From Luteimonas_C sp035250245 (GTDB lineage: Bacteria; Pseudomonadota; Gammaproteobacteria; Xanthomonadales; Xanthomonadaceae), in contig DATFFH010000084.1 in assembly GCA_035250245.1 (NCBI GenBank), positions 9,197 to 73,196 on the forward strand: DNA of 64,000 nt. The letters are read 5' to 3'. The position numbers were made by a program, and so were the translations under genes. How positions within the stretch are numbered: position 1 is the stretch's first letter; each line of letters begins with the position of its first letter. Below the pieces are notes generated by a model. The model saw only the letters and a list, made by a program, of their open reading frames with translations, searched no databases and was not told the origin of the DNA. This document shows, one piece after another, positions 7,975 to 16,492 of the stretch.

Positions 7975-8207
7975 AGCGGAGCTTGCTCCGCTGCTTTTGA
8001 TCGTCTCCTTCCCCTTCAAGGGGGTGAAGAGGAGCGTTTGCGAGCCGCAGGCTCGCGCGACGATGAACGCCATGCGCGCTGCGCATGGCAGGACAGGCCG
8101 GGATGGGGATGGGTTTCATGTCGCGACGTTAACCCCATCCCCACCCAACCCTCCCCTTGAAGGGGAGGGCTTCAAGAAAAGCAGCGGAGCAAGCTCCGCT
8201 CTACAAA
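7968..8207. repeat. Composite GTAG-type inverted pair, family B, with inner inverted repeat
   Basis: The outer arms are TTTGTAGAGCGGAGCTTGCT and its inverse complement ending at 8207. Between them lies a second inverted repeat built on CTTCCCCTTCAAGGGGG (about 8008) and CCCTCCCCTTGAAGGGGAGG (about 8149), plus CATGCGC-GCTGCGCATG. The 282-base gap holds no gene. The left arm carries the prmC stop codon. Confidence 0.82.
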
Positions 8208-8256
8208 GCCGAAGCCGGCCGCTAGAATCGGGGTATCGATATTTTCGGAACACGCC

Positions 8257-9198
8257 ATGCGCGATCTTTACCCCGACATCGAACCCTACGACAGCGGCAC
8301 GCTCAAGCTCGACGGCCGCCACACGATGTATTACGAGCAGTGCGGCAATCCGGACGGCAAGCCCGTGGTCCTGCTGCACGGCGGTCCCGGCGCCGGCTGC
8401 AGTCCGAAGATGCGTCGTTTCCACGATCCGAAAAAATACCGGATCGTGCTGTTCGACCAGCGCGGCAGCGGCCGTTCGACACCGCACGCGGACCTGGTCG
8501 ACAACACGACCTGGGATCTGGTGTCCGATATCGAGAAACTGCGCGAAAAACTCGGGATCGAGCGTTGGCAGGTGTTCGGCGGTTCCTGGGGCTCGACCCT
8601 GGCACTGGCCTATGCCGAAACCCATCCGCAGCGCGTCACCGAACTGGTGCTGCGCGGCATCTTCATGCTGCGGCGCTGGGAGCTGGAGTGGTTTTACCAG
8701 GAAGGCGCCTCGCGCCTGTTCCCGGATGCGTGGGAGCACTATCTGGCGGCGATTCCAGCGGTGGAGCGCCACGATCTGATCTCCGCCTTCCATCGCCGGC
8801 TGACCAGCGACGACGAAGCCACGCGCTTGGCGGCCGCGCGCGCCTGGAGCGTGTGGGAAGGCGCAACTTCGTTCCTGCACGTGGATGCGGATTTCGTCAG
8901 CGGCCACGAAGACGCCAAGTTCGCGCTCGCCTTCGCCCGCATCGAGAACCATTACTTCGTCAACGGCGGCTTCTTCGAAGTCGAAGACCAACTGCTGCGC
9001 GACGCGCACAAGATCGCCGACATCCCGGGCGTGATCGTGCACGGCCGCTACGACGTGGTTTGCCCGATCCAGAGCGCCTGGGAACTGCACAAGGCCTGGC
9101 CGAAGGCCAAGCTGGCGATCTCCCCGGCCTCCGGCCATTCGGCGTTCGAGCCCGAAAACGTCGACGCGCTGGTGCGCGCCACCGACGCGTTCGCCTGA
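8257..9198 (+). CDS. pip: Proline iminopeptidase (S33 family)
   Basis: 313 residues, alpha/beta hydrolase fold. The oxyanion region HGGPGAGCSP is near residue 45 and the nucleophile elbow GGSWGSTLAL near residue 108; the acid and histidine fit HGRYDVVCP (about 265) and SGHSAFEP (about 293). These are the markers of bacterial prolyl iminopeptidase, which releases N-terminal proline from peptides. No signal peptide, so it acts in the cytoplasm. The next gene starts 11 bases after its stop, which suggests co-transcription. Confidence 0.94.
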   Translation: MRDLYPDIEPYDSGTLKLDGRHTMYYEQCGNPDGKPVVLLHGGPGAGCSPKMRRFHDPKKYRIVLFDQRGSGRSTPHADLVDNTTWDLVSDIEKLREKLGIERWQVFGGSWGSTLALAYAETHPQRVTELVLRGIFMLRRWELEWFYQEGASRLFPDAWEHYLAAIPAVERHDLISAFHRRLTSDDEATRLAAARAWSVWEGATSFLHVDADFVSGHEDAKFALAFARIENHYFVNGGFFEVEDQLLRDAHKIADIPGVIVHGRYDVVCPIQSAWELHKAWPKAKLAISPASGHSAFEPENVDALVRATDAFA

Positions 9199-9209
9199 CG
9201 GAGCCATCG

Positions 9210-9437
9210 ATGACGGACGAGACTCCGAAGCCGAAAGACAGCAACGGCACCGTGTTGAACGAAGGCGATTCGGTCACCTTGATCAAGGACCTGAAGGTGA
9301 AAGGCACTTCGGTCACACTCAAGCGCGGCACGTTGATCAAGAACATCCGCTTGACCGACGACGAAGAAGAGATCGAATGCAACGCCGACAAGGTCAAGGG
9401 CCTGGTGCTGAAGACCTGTTTCCTGAAAAAGGCGTGA
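9210..9437 (+). CDS. PhnA/YjdM-domain protein, short form
   Basis: 75 residues corresponding to the C-terminal PhnA domain (NGTVLNEGDSVTLIKDLKVKG, then KGLVLKTCFLKK). Longer PhnA/YjdM proteins carry an N-terminal zinc ribbon that is absent here, and no cysteine cluster is seen upstream in frame. The name comes from an early link with alkylphosphonate use, but the role of this domain is unsettled. It lies 11 bases after pip and probably shares its mRNA. Confidence 0.85.
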   Translation: MTDETPKPKDSNGTVLNEGDSVTLIKDLKVKGTSVTLKRGTLIKNIRLTDDEEEIECNADKVKGLVLKTCFLKKA

Positions 9438-9471
9438 TCGGCGTTTCTATAGGCCCGCGCTGCCGCTTTTC

Positions 9472-9555
9472 GTAGAGTCGAGCCTGCTCGACTGCTTTTC
9501 CGCTGCCTCGGCCTAACGGCAAAAAACAAGAGCAGTCGAGCAGGCTCGACTCTAC
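9472..9555. repeat. GTAG-type inverted pair, family C (GTAGAGTCGAGCCTGCTCGACTGC)
   Basis: Two inverse-complement arms each contain an AGTCGAGC-CT-GCTCGACT hairpin. Other family C copies are at 28888 and 54450. The rest of the 257-base gap before the transporter gene shows only its ribosome binding site. Confidence 0.9.
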
Positions 9556-9694
9556 GGTTTCGCGTCGCCGAACGCGGCCGCATACGTATTCTTGACTTCC
9601 CGGATGCGAAAAAGGCCCAGAATCGGCCCGGCGCCGCCGTTTGCGCCGCCTTTCCGCACCGGTAAGCGGGCCTGGCCCGCGAGGAGTCGCCGCG

Positions 9695-11104
9695 ATGGCC
9701 ACCGCTATCCAGCCGCACGTCCGCCCACGCGTCTTCGCCATCGCCGCCGTCGCGGCCTTGGGCGGATTCCTGTTCGGCTTCGACACTGCGGTGATCAACG
9801 GCGCGGTCAACGCGGTTCGTGCGGACTTCGGTTTGGACACGACGCTGATAGGTTTCGCGGTGTCCTGTGCTTTGCTCGGTTCGGCCTTGGGCGCTTGGTA
9901 CGCGGGACCGATCGCCGACCGCTGGGGCCGCTTGCGCACGATGCAGATAGCGGCGGTCGCGCTGGCGGTCAGCGCGCTGGGTTCGGGTCTGGTGGTGGGC
10001 GTTTGGGATTTGATCCTGTGGCGGCTGATCGGCGGCATCGGCGTGGGCATGGCCTCGGTGATCGCGCCTGCCTACATCGCCGAAATTTCGCCGGCGCACG
10101 TGCGCGGCCGCCTGGGTTCGCTGCAGCAGTTGGCGATCGTGCTGGGCATCTTCGCCGCGCTCGCTTCCGACGCTTTGCTCGCCGGTTGGGCCGGCGGCGC
10201 CGCGGCGCCGTTGTGGTTCGGGCTGTCGGCCTGGCGCTGGATGTTCATCGTCGCCTTCGTGCCGGCGGTGATCTACGGCTTGCTGGTGTTGGGCGTGCCG
10301 GAATCGCCGCGCTATCTGGTGGCGAAAGGCGACAAGGGCGCGGCCGCGACGGTGCTGCGGCAAGTGCTGAGCCTGGACGACGACGAAGCGCTGCAGCACA
10401 AGGTCGGCGAGATCGACGCCAGTTTGCGTTCGGAATACCGGCCGCGGCTGCGCGATCTGCGCAGGGCGGGTGGCGGTCTGCTGCCGGTGGTGTGGATCGG
10501 GATTCTGCTGTCGGTGTTCCAGCAGTTCGTCGGTATCAACGTGATCTTCTATTACTCGTCGACGCTCTGGCATTCGGTCGGTTTCAGCGAGGCCGATTCG
10601 TTCAAGATCACCGTCGCCACATCGATCGTGAACGTGTTGGTGACTTTGGTGGCCATCGCGCTGGTCGACCGGATCGGACGCAAGCCGCTGTTGGCGATCG
10701 GTTCGGCGGGCATGACGGTGACGCTGGCGTTGATGGCGTGGTGCTTCGCTCAAGCCGGCGCGGGCGCCGGCGGAGAGCTGCAATTGCCGGAGCCCTGGGG
10801 CGCGACGGCTTTGGTCGCGGCCAACCTGTACGTGGTGTTCTTCGGCATGAGCTGGGGCCCGGTGGTGTGGGTGCTGCTCGGCGAGATGTTCCCCAACCGC
10901 ATCCGCGCCATCGCCTTGGCGGTGGCCGCATCCGCGCAATGGCTGGCCAATTTCGCGATCACCAGCACGTTCCCCGGCTTGGCCGAGTTCGGCTTGAGTT
11001 TCGCTTACGGCCTGTATGCGGCGTTCGCGCTGCTGTCGCTGCTGTTCGTGGTCTATGCCGTGCGCGAGACGAAGGGCCTGGAACTTGAGCAAATGCGCGA
11101 CTGA
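9695..11104 (+). CDS. MFS sugar porter (sugar/H+ symporter family)
   Basis: 469 residues with about 12 hydrophobic segments. Sugar-porter signatures are all present: GFLFGFDTAVINGA in the first helix, ADRWGRLR after helix 2, the PESPRYLV motif at the end of the N-terminal half, FQQFVGINVIFYYS in helix 7, DRIGRKPLL, and WGPVVWVLLGEMFPNRIR near helix 10. These fit XylE/GalP-like proton-coupled monosaccharide uptake across the inner membrane. The sugar cannot be named. The ATG at 9695 is preferred because GAGGAG stands eight bases before it and it places helix 1 near the N-terminus. No sugar-metabolism gene adjoins it. Confidence 0.92.
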   Translation: MATAIQPHVRPRVFAIAAVAALGGFLFGFDTAVINGAVNAVRADFGLDTTLIGFAVSCALLGSALGAWYAGPIADRWGRLRTMQIAAVALAVSALGSGLVVGVWDLILWRLIGGIGVGMASVIAPAYIAEISPAHVRGRLGSLQQLAIVLGIFAALASDALLAGWAGGAAAPLWFGLSAWRWMFIVAFVPAVIYGLLVLGVPESPRYLVAKGDKGAAATVLRQVLSLDDDEALQHKVGEIDASLRSEYRPRLRDLRRAGGGLLPVVWIGILLSVFQQFVGINVIFYYSSTLWHSVGFSEADSFKITVATSIVNVLVTLVAIALVDRIGRKPLLAIGSAGMTVTLALMAWCFAQAGAGAGGELQLPEPWGATALVAANLYVVFFGMSWGPVVWVLLGEMFPNRIRAIALAVAASAQWLANFAITSTFPGLAEFGLSFAYGLYAAFALLSLLFVVYAVRETKGLELEQMRD

Positions 11105-11124
11105 GCTCATCGCCTCCGCTTTTC

Positions 11125-11214
11125 GTAGGAGCGGCTTTAGCCGCGAGTTTTTCCTTCGAAATCGCGACATCGCGGCGATTTCAGATTAAAGCTCGCGGCT
11201 AAAGCCGCTCCTAC
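11125..11214. repeat. GTAG-type inverted pair, family A
   Basis: GTAGGAGCGGCTTTAGCCGC and its inverse complement ending CTCCTAC at 11214. It fills the space between the convergent transporter and Nudix genes. Confidence 0.9.
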
Positions 11215-11227
11215 GAAGAGCAGAACT

Positions 11228-11797
11228 TCAGACGATCAATGGCTCTTCGTCGGCGCGGCTGCCGTCGGGGTTGTGCTCGATCATCCACAAGCCGGCCCAG
11301 AGCTTCAGGTCCAGCTCGTAGCCTTCCTTGTATTTGCGCATCAGCCAGGCCGGCGCTTCTTGGCGCGGGACCGTGTGCACGGTGATGTTCTCGTTGCCGA
11401 CCCCGCCGCCTTCGCCGACTTTCCTCAAGTCGCGCGCGCGGACGAAGGCGATGCGCTCGTTGCTCATGCCCGAGGACGTGGGGCCGATCAGCAGCACTTC
11501 GACCTTGCCGGCTTCCCAGCCGGTTTCTTCGACGATTTCGCGCCGCGCCGCGGCTTCCAAAGTGTCGTGCGCATGATCGTCGCCGACCAGGCCGGCCGGC
11601 ATCTCGATGGTCTTGGCGCCCAGCGGTACGCGGTATTGTTCGACAAACAGCACTTCGTCGTCGGGCGTGACCGCAATGACGATCACCGCCATGCCTTGGG
11701 CGTGGGTGCGCTCGCAGGATTCCCATTGGCCGCGCTTGACCAGGCGCAGCCAGTCGCCCTGGTAGAGGATTTCGGGGGTTTCGGCGTCTTGTGTCAT
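11228..11797 (-). CDS. Nudix hydrolase, ADP-ribose pyrophosphatase type
   Basis: 189 residues. The Nudix box G-x5-D-x7-REIVEETGW is present near residue 75, with aspartate in place of the usual first glutamate and the catalytic REIVEE intact. The segment QYRVPLGAKTIEMPAGLVGDD resembles ADP-ribose/ADP-compound hydrolases. Such enzymes cleave nucleoside diphosphates linked to another moiety; the exact substrate is not determinable. Ten bases after the stop of the upstream exonuclease gene, on the same strand, suggest an operon with that gene, the methyltransferase and the nitroreductase. Confidence 0.88.
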   Translation of the reverse strand: MTQDAETPEILYQGDWLRLVKRGQWESCERTHAQGMAVIVIAVTPDDEVLFVEQYRVPLGAKTIEMPAGLVGDDHAHDTLEAAARREIVEETGWEAGKVEVLLIGPTSSGMSNERIAFVRARDLRKVGEGGGVGNENITVHTVPRQEAPAWLMRKYKEGYELDLKLWAGLWMIEHNPDGSRADEEPLIV

Positions 11798-11806
11798 GTC
11801 CCGATG

Positions 11807-12721
11807 CTACGACGCCGCGGATGACAACGCGACCTCCAGGCCCGCGGCGGCGTGCATCCGGCGCCGGGTCAACGGGCCGAAGCGCAGGGTTTCGCACAGC
11901 GCGGACAGGCGGTCGCCCTGGGCGTCGCCGCGAACGAAGAAGCCATGATCCTCGGCCAAGGGCGCGTTCAACGCGATCGTCGACAATCGCCGATACAGCA
12001 GCACTTCTTCGCGCTGAGCGCGCAGCCGCGCCGCCAGCTGCGCGGCGCCGCGGATGCGAAGGAACGGGATCTCATCGATCCGCGCCAGGATCGCGTCCAG
12101 GCTGCCGAAATGCGCCAACAGCACCGCCGCGGTCTTGGCGCCGACGCCGCTGACGCCGGGGATGTTATCGATCGCGTCCCCGGCCAGCGCCAGATAGTCG
12201 GCGATCTGGTGCGCATGCACGCCGTGCCGCGCCTTGACGCCGGCCGATCCCCAGCGCTGGCCGCGGGCGAAATCGAACTGCTCGTCGTGCTCGCCGAGCA
12301 GTTGCGACAGGTCTTTGTCCGCCGAGACGATGACGCCGCGGAAGCCATTGCCGCGAGCCAGGAGCAGGGCGCTGCCGATCAGGTCGTCGGCCTCGTAATC
12401 CGCATGCGCCAGCGTGACGATGCCCAGCGCGGAACAGACCTGCTTGCAGTAGGCGAATTGGCGGGTGAGCTCTTCCGGCGCGGATTCGCGATTGGCCTTG
12501 TAGGCCGGATACAGCGTGTTGCGGAAGCAGGAATCCAGCGCTTCGTCGAAAGCGACGGCGATGTGGCGCGGCCGTTCGCGTTCCAGCAATTCCATCATGA
12601 AACGGGCGAAGCCGTGCACGGCGTTGAGCGGCCAACCGTCGGCGTCGTGCCACTCGTCCGGCATCGAATGCCAGGCGCGGAAGACGTACATGCTGGCATC
12701 GACCAGATACAGGGTCTGCAT
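11807..12721 (-). CDS. 5'-3' exonuclease (PolA N-terminal / Xni-like flap endonuclease family)
   Basis: 304 residues from the ATG. The PIN-like domain shows LVDASMYVFRAWHSMP, VAFDEALDSCFRNTLYPAYKANR, YEADDLIGS and VSADKDLSQL metal-binding segments, followed by a helix-hairpin-helix (IPGVSGVGAKTAAVLLAHFG) as in the 5'-nuclease domain of DNA polymerase I. A stand-alone form of this domain processes flaps and RNA primers. A TTG 21 bases upstream overlaps the stop codon of the preceding methyltransferase and would give translational coupling; which start is used is uncertain. Confidence 0.92.
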   Translation of the reverse strand: MQTLYLVDASMYVFRAWHSMPDEWHDADGWPLNAVHGFARFMMELLERERPRHIAVAFDEALDSCFRNTLYPAYKANRESAPEELTRQFAYCKQVCSALGIVTLAHADYEADDLIGSALLLARGNGFRGVIVSADKDLSQLLGEHDEQFDFARGQRWGSAGVKARHGVHAHQIADYLALAGDAIDNIPGVSGVGAKTAAVLLAHFGSLDAILARIDEIPFLRIRGAAQLAARLRAQREEVLLYRRLSTIALNAPLAEDHGFFVRGDAQGDRLSALCETLRFGPLTRRRMHAAAGLEVALSSAAS

Positions 12722-12738
12722 AGGAGTGGGACGGTCGT

Positions 12739-13338
12739 TCAAGCCTCGCACCTTCGGCTTTCGTAATAGTGATTGCCGCCTTCGTCGTCGTATTCCGCCG
12801 CGAGCACGAGCCCGGCTGAGGACAGGAGTTCGCGATACGCCTCGCGGCCCAGGGATACCGAGCGCATTCGGGTCAGCACATCCGTCCATTCGCAAGCGTC
12901 GGCGGGCGAAGTGAACAGCAAGCATCCGCCAGGATGCAGCGCCCTGGCGATGTTGCGGACAGCCGCGGCCTGCGTCTCCGGCTCGAGGAGGAATAGCAGG
13001 CCCCAGGCGATGGCGGCGTCGAAGCGTCGCGCGAACAGATCCGAGCGTTCGACCGCTTCGCAAACGACGGGCACCGCGGGAAAGTTGCGGCCAAAGGCGG
13101 CCGCCATGCTCGGCGAAGCGTCCAGCGCCCAAACTTTCAGGCCGCTATCCAGTAGCGTTTTCGCGATCGGCACGCCGGTTCCGCAACCTACGTCCAGCAC
13201 CGTCGCGCCCGCCGGCAGCGATGCGGCCCAGCGCGCGACTTCCACTGCGCCTATTTCCGGGTTCCGGCGTGCGGCGTAGTCCGCGGCGGCGGCCTCGTAA
13301 CCGTGCGAGAGATCGCCGGGCGTCGCGCGCGCGGTCAC
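12739..13338 (-). CDS. Class I SAM-dependent methyltransferase
   Basis: 199 residues from a GTG that overlaps the nitroreductase stop as GTGA, a sign of translational coupling. Motif I is VLDVGCGTGVPIA near residue 42, with later motifs ALDASPSM and LHPGGCLLFTSP. It resembles small-molecule methyltransferases of the type 11 family; the substrate is unknown. The C-terminus HYYESRR is common in such proteins. It lies inside a tight four-gene minus-strand run (nitroreductase, this gene, exonuclease, Nudix). Confidence 0.85.
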   Translation of the reverse strand: MTARATPGDLSHGYEAAAADYAARRNPEIGAVEVARWAASLPAGATVLDVGCGTGVPIAKTLLDSGLKVWALDASPSMAAAFGRNFPAVPVVCEAVERSDLFARRFDAAIAWGLLFLLEPETQAAAVRNIARALHPGGCLLFTSPADACEWTDVLTRMRSVSLGREAYRELLSSAGLVLAAEYDDEGGNHYYESRRCEA

Positions 13339-13910
13339 TGTGGCCGCCAATCTTCCAGCAACGTGCCCGGATCGGGTCGTTCGCGTTCGGGCGCTTCCAG
13401 CCGGGCCGTGCCGATGTGGATGAAGCCGGCGATTTTTTCGTCGTCGGCCAGGCCCAGCTCGCGCAGCACGACCGGATCGTAAGCCGGCCAACCGGTCAGC
13501 CATTGCGCGCCGAAACCGCAGGCTTGCGCGGCTTGCAGCAGCGCGAAACAAACGCAGCCGGCCGACAGCAGCCGTTCCTGCTCCGGGATTTTTTCGTCCG
13601 GCCCGAGACGGGCGACCACGGCGACGATCAGCGGCGCATGGGCGAAGCGATGCCGGTCTTTTTCGACCACCGCGTCGCCCGCCTGCGGATCGCGCTCCAG
13701 CGTCCGCCGTACCAGGATTTCGCCGAGGGCATGCCGGTCGTCTCCTGAAATCCTGAGAAAGCGGAACGGCACCCGCTTGCCGTGGTCCGGCACCCGGCTG
13801 GCCGACCGCAGCATCCGCAACAGCGTTTCATGGTCGGGACCGGGGGCTTCGAGCTGTTTTGCGGGCACCGAGCGGCGCGTGTCCAATACGTGCAACATTT
13901 CTTTGTTCAC
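13335..13910 (-). CDS. Nitroreductase family protein (YdjA-like)
   Basis: 191 residues. The N-terminal TRRSVPAKQLEAPGP and RVPDHGKRVPFRFLRI segments and the AGCVCFALLQAAQACGFGAQWLTGWPAY region match FMN-dependent single-domain nitroreductases of the YdjA type. They reduce nitro or enal compounds with NAD(P)H; the physiological substrate is unknown. It is the first gene of a minus-strand run whose next gene overlaps it by four bases. It is divergent from the DUF1631 gene. Confidence 0.88.
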   Translation of the reverse strand: MNKEMLHVLDTRRSVPAKQLEAPGPDHETLLRMLRSASRVPDHGKRVPFRFLRISGDDRHALGEILVRRTLERDPQAGDAVVEKDRHRFAHAPLIVAVVARLGPDEKIPEQERLLSAGCVCFALLQAAQACGFGAQWLTGWPAYDPVVLRELGLADDEKIAGFIHIGTARLEAPERERPDPGTLLEDWRPQ

Positions 13911-14000
13911 CTTGCGATACCCGTCACAGACAACCCCGGCGGCAGTTAGGGCATCATCCTAACGCGGACGAGGGAAGCTCCGCGCTTGAAGAATCCCCCT

Positions 14001-16337
14001 ATGACCTCGCCCCTGGACAAAGCCGGCTCAGGCGCTGCGCTGCACTCGCGGCAGACGCCGACGTTCCTGGTCGAAAGTCTGAAGCGGACGGCGCTCGACC
14101 AGTTGGGGGGCATCGTCCGCGGGCTGATCAAGCCGACCGAGCTCACCCTGCACGAGATCGAACTGGAATCGCCCGGCACGCGCCGCGCGGACCAGGAATC
14201 GCTGGCGATGATCAAGCAGCGCGAAGCGGCACTGGTGATGCGCTACCGCCAGTTGCTGGCCGACAGCTTCGACCAGTTGCTCACCCAGAACGCATCCGCC
14301 CAAGGCAAAACGGCGCTGAGCCTGCTCAGCGAAGAAGAACTGGACCAGCATCTGGACGCGCAGCGCATCGCGGCGACGTTGCGCATCCGCCATGCGCGCG
14401 CCTTGCTCGGCGCCGAAGCGCGGTTCGCGACCTTGGCCCGCTCGCTGGGCGTGGGCGACGGCAAGAATCCGATCGATCCCGAGCGCCTGTCCGAACTGCT
14501 GGTGAAGACGCTGCAAGGGCAGACCGTGCCCGACGGGCTGCGCGATCTGCTCTTCAAGCAATACCAGGCCGAATTGAGTCACGTGCTGGACGCGTTCTAC
14601 GGCCAGATCGACACCTTGCTGGGTGCGGCGGGTTACGGTCTGCACGTGCCGGGCATGGCCGCTTCGCGCCCGCTGGCCGCGCCGCCGCCACCTCCCGCGC
14701 ACCCGGTCGAACAACCCATGTGGGAGCAGGTCGCGCCGCGCCACGGCGCTGCAGCCGTTCCGCCGGCTTATGCCGGGCCGCCGACGTATCCGTCCGCAGG
14801 TTCCGCTGCCAGCCCAGCCTATCCGGCGGCGGCACCGGGGGCAGATCATGCGGGAGCCGCCCCGACGGCTTATGCCGGCGTGGCTTCCGAGCAATTGGTG
14901 CGCGAACTGGGCCTGCTGCGCGAGCAACTGCACCAATGGCGGCAGCAGGCCGGCATCACCGGCCATTCGACCCTGCCGCGCGCACCGGGCCAGGAAGCGC
15001 CGATCCCCGGCGCCCAGCGCCGTCCGCTGCGCACCGACGAATTGCGCAGCGTAGCCAGCCTGCTGCAAGGCGAAGACACCACCCGCTTTGCCGAGGCCTT
15101 GGCCCACGGCGGCGGCCGCCTGCAGACGGCCCTGCGCAACGAGATGCTGGAAGGCGCGCGCAAGCTGGGCCTGGATCCGCAATACACCAGCCTGAGCCCG
15201 GAAGAGCAGGACGCGATCGACCTGATCGGCCTGCTGTTCGAAGCCATCTGCGACGTGCACCGGCTGTGGGACGAAGGCCGCAACCTGCTTGGCCGCCTGG
15301 TGCTGCCGTATCTGAAGCTGGCCTTGCACGACGATAGCCTGTTCGTGCAGCCCACCCATCCGGCGCGCCGCCTGCTCGACGTGCTGACCGAAGCCTGCGA
15401 GAGCAATCGCGGCGCCAGCCCGCACGATCGCGAGTTGCTGGACCGTGCGCAGCAGGCGGTGGAGCGGGTGATCGCCGAATACCAGGAAGACCTGAGCGTC
15501 TTCGAACTGGCGGCATCGGAATTGAACGATCTGGTGCAGCAACAGCGGCGCCGGATCGAGTTGGCCGAACGCCGCGCCGCTGAGGCCGCGTTCGGCCGCG
15601 AGCGATTGATGCAAGCGCGCCAGGATGCGGCCGACGCGCTGGCGCAATGCGTGCGCGACTACAAGCTGACCGCGCCGGTGCGGCAATTCCTCAGCGAGCA
15701 TTGGCAGCATCACGTGGTCCAGACCCTGCTGCGCGACGGCGCGGATTCGGCGCGTCACATCGGTGCGATGAATCTGGGCCAGGCGCTGGTGGAGATCGAC
15801 ATCGCCGCGGCTTCCGCGCAAGGCGCGGTGATCGCCGACCGCTTGCTGCTGCTGATGCCGTTGCTGCGCGATTGCCTGGCCAGTTCCGGATTGGATGCCA
15901 GTTCGGCCGACGAGGCGATCGCGCGCCTGGTGCGGGCGCTCGCCTGGCCCGACGTGCCGCGTTCGATCGTCACCCCGATCGCCGTGGCCGCGCCGCTCGA
16001 AGCGGCCGAGAACGATTCGGCGCTGCGCCTGGTCGACCATGCCGAGCAGCGCCAGATCAACCAGGACGCGTTGTCGGCGATGCGCCGCCTGTCGCTGGGC
16101 GATTGGGTGCGCTTGATCGACGACGAAGGCTTCGAGCGCGCGCTGAAAGTCGCCTGGATCAGCCCGCTCACCTCGCGCTTCCTCATCGTCAACCGCCGCG
16201 GCGTGCGCGAACTGGTCGCCACGGCCGAGCAGCTAGCCTTGCTGGCCCAGGCCGGGCGACTGATCGTCGGTCTGCCGGATGCGCCGTTCGAAGGCGCGAT
16301 GAAGCAGGTCTGGAAGCATCTGCAACGCGCGGCGTGA
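14001..16337 (+). CDS. DUF1631 family protein
   Basis: 778 residues, cytoplasmic, matching the DUF1631 family long known in Xanthomonas-type genomes and sometimes wrongly named thymidine phosphorylase. The first 230 residues are helical. A proline/alanine-rich low-complexity linker covers roughly 225-295. The long helical C-terminal part ends in a small beta-rich region (LGDWVRLIDDEGFERALKVAWISPLTSRFLIVNRRG) that looks like a PilZ-type barrel, though the RxxxR signature of c-di-GMP binders is not evident. The ATG at 14001 is preferred to a TTG 15 bases upstream. Function is unknown; coupling to c-di-GMP signalling is speculation. Confidence 0.85.
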   Translation: MTSPLDKAGSGAALHSRQTPTFLVESLKRTALDQLGGIVRGLIKPTELTLHEIELESPGTRRADQESLAMIKQREAALVMRYRQLLADSFDQLLTQNASAQGKTALSLLSEEELDQHLDAQRIAATLRIRHARALLGAEARFATLARSLGVGDGKNPIDPERLSELLVKTLQGQTVPDGLRDLLFKQYQAELSHVLDAFYGQIDTLLGAAGYGLHVPGMAASRPLAAPPPPPAHPVEQPMWEQVAPRHGAAAVPPAYAGPPTYPSAGSAASPAYPAAAPGADHAGAAPTAYAGVASEQLVRELGLLREQLHQWRQQAGITGHSTLPRAPGQEAPIPGAQRRPLRTDELRSVASLLQGEDTTRFAEALAHGGGRLQTALRNEMLEGARKLGLDPQYTSLSPEEQDAIDLIGLLFEAICDVHRLWDEGRNLLGRLVLPYLKLALHDDSLFVQPTHPARRLLDVLTEACESNRGASPHDRELLDRAQQAVERVIAEYQEDLSVFELAASELNDLVQQQRRRIELAERRAAEAAFGRERLMQARQDAADALAQCVRDYKLTAPVRQFLSEHWQHHVVQTLLRDGADSARHIGAMNLGQALVEIDIAAASAQGAVIADRLLLLMPLLRDCLASSGLDASSADEAIARLVRALAWPDVPRSIVTPIAVAAPLEAAENDSALRLVDHAEQRQINQDALSAMRRLSLGDWVRLIDDEGFERALKVAWISPLTSRFLIVNRRGVRELVATAEQLALLAQAGRLIVGLPDAPFEGAMKQVWKHLQRAA

Positions 16338-16340
16338 TTC

Positions 16341-16443
16341 GTAGGCCGGGTTGAGCGCAGCGAAACCCGGCATCGCCATCCAACCCTTCGTCGAAACCTG
16401 CGGGATGGCGCCGCTGGGTTTCGCTGCGCTCAACCCAGCCTAC
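16341..16443. repeat. GTAG-type inverted pair, family G (GTAGGCCGGGTTGAGCGCAG)
   Basis: The left arm GTAGGCCGGGTTGAGCGCAG continues into CGAAACCCGG and is mirrored by CTGGGTTTCGCTGCGCTCAA...CCTAC on the right. Arms match with a few changes. It separates the DUF1631 gene from pntAA. Confidence 0.85.
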
Positions 16444-16492
16444 GGCGATTTCGGGCTACGATGGCCTTATCCGAACTCAGGGCGGGGCAGGC

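Noticed and set aside
8960..11170. A 736-codon minus-strand frame opposite pip and the MFS transporter
   Set aside because: The two opposite genes have complete family signatures; this frame is rich in Arg/His/Gln and passes through a repeat.
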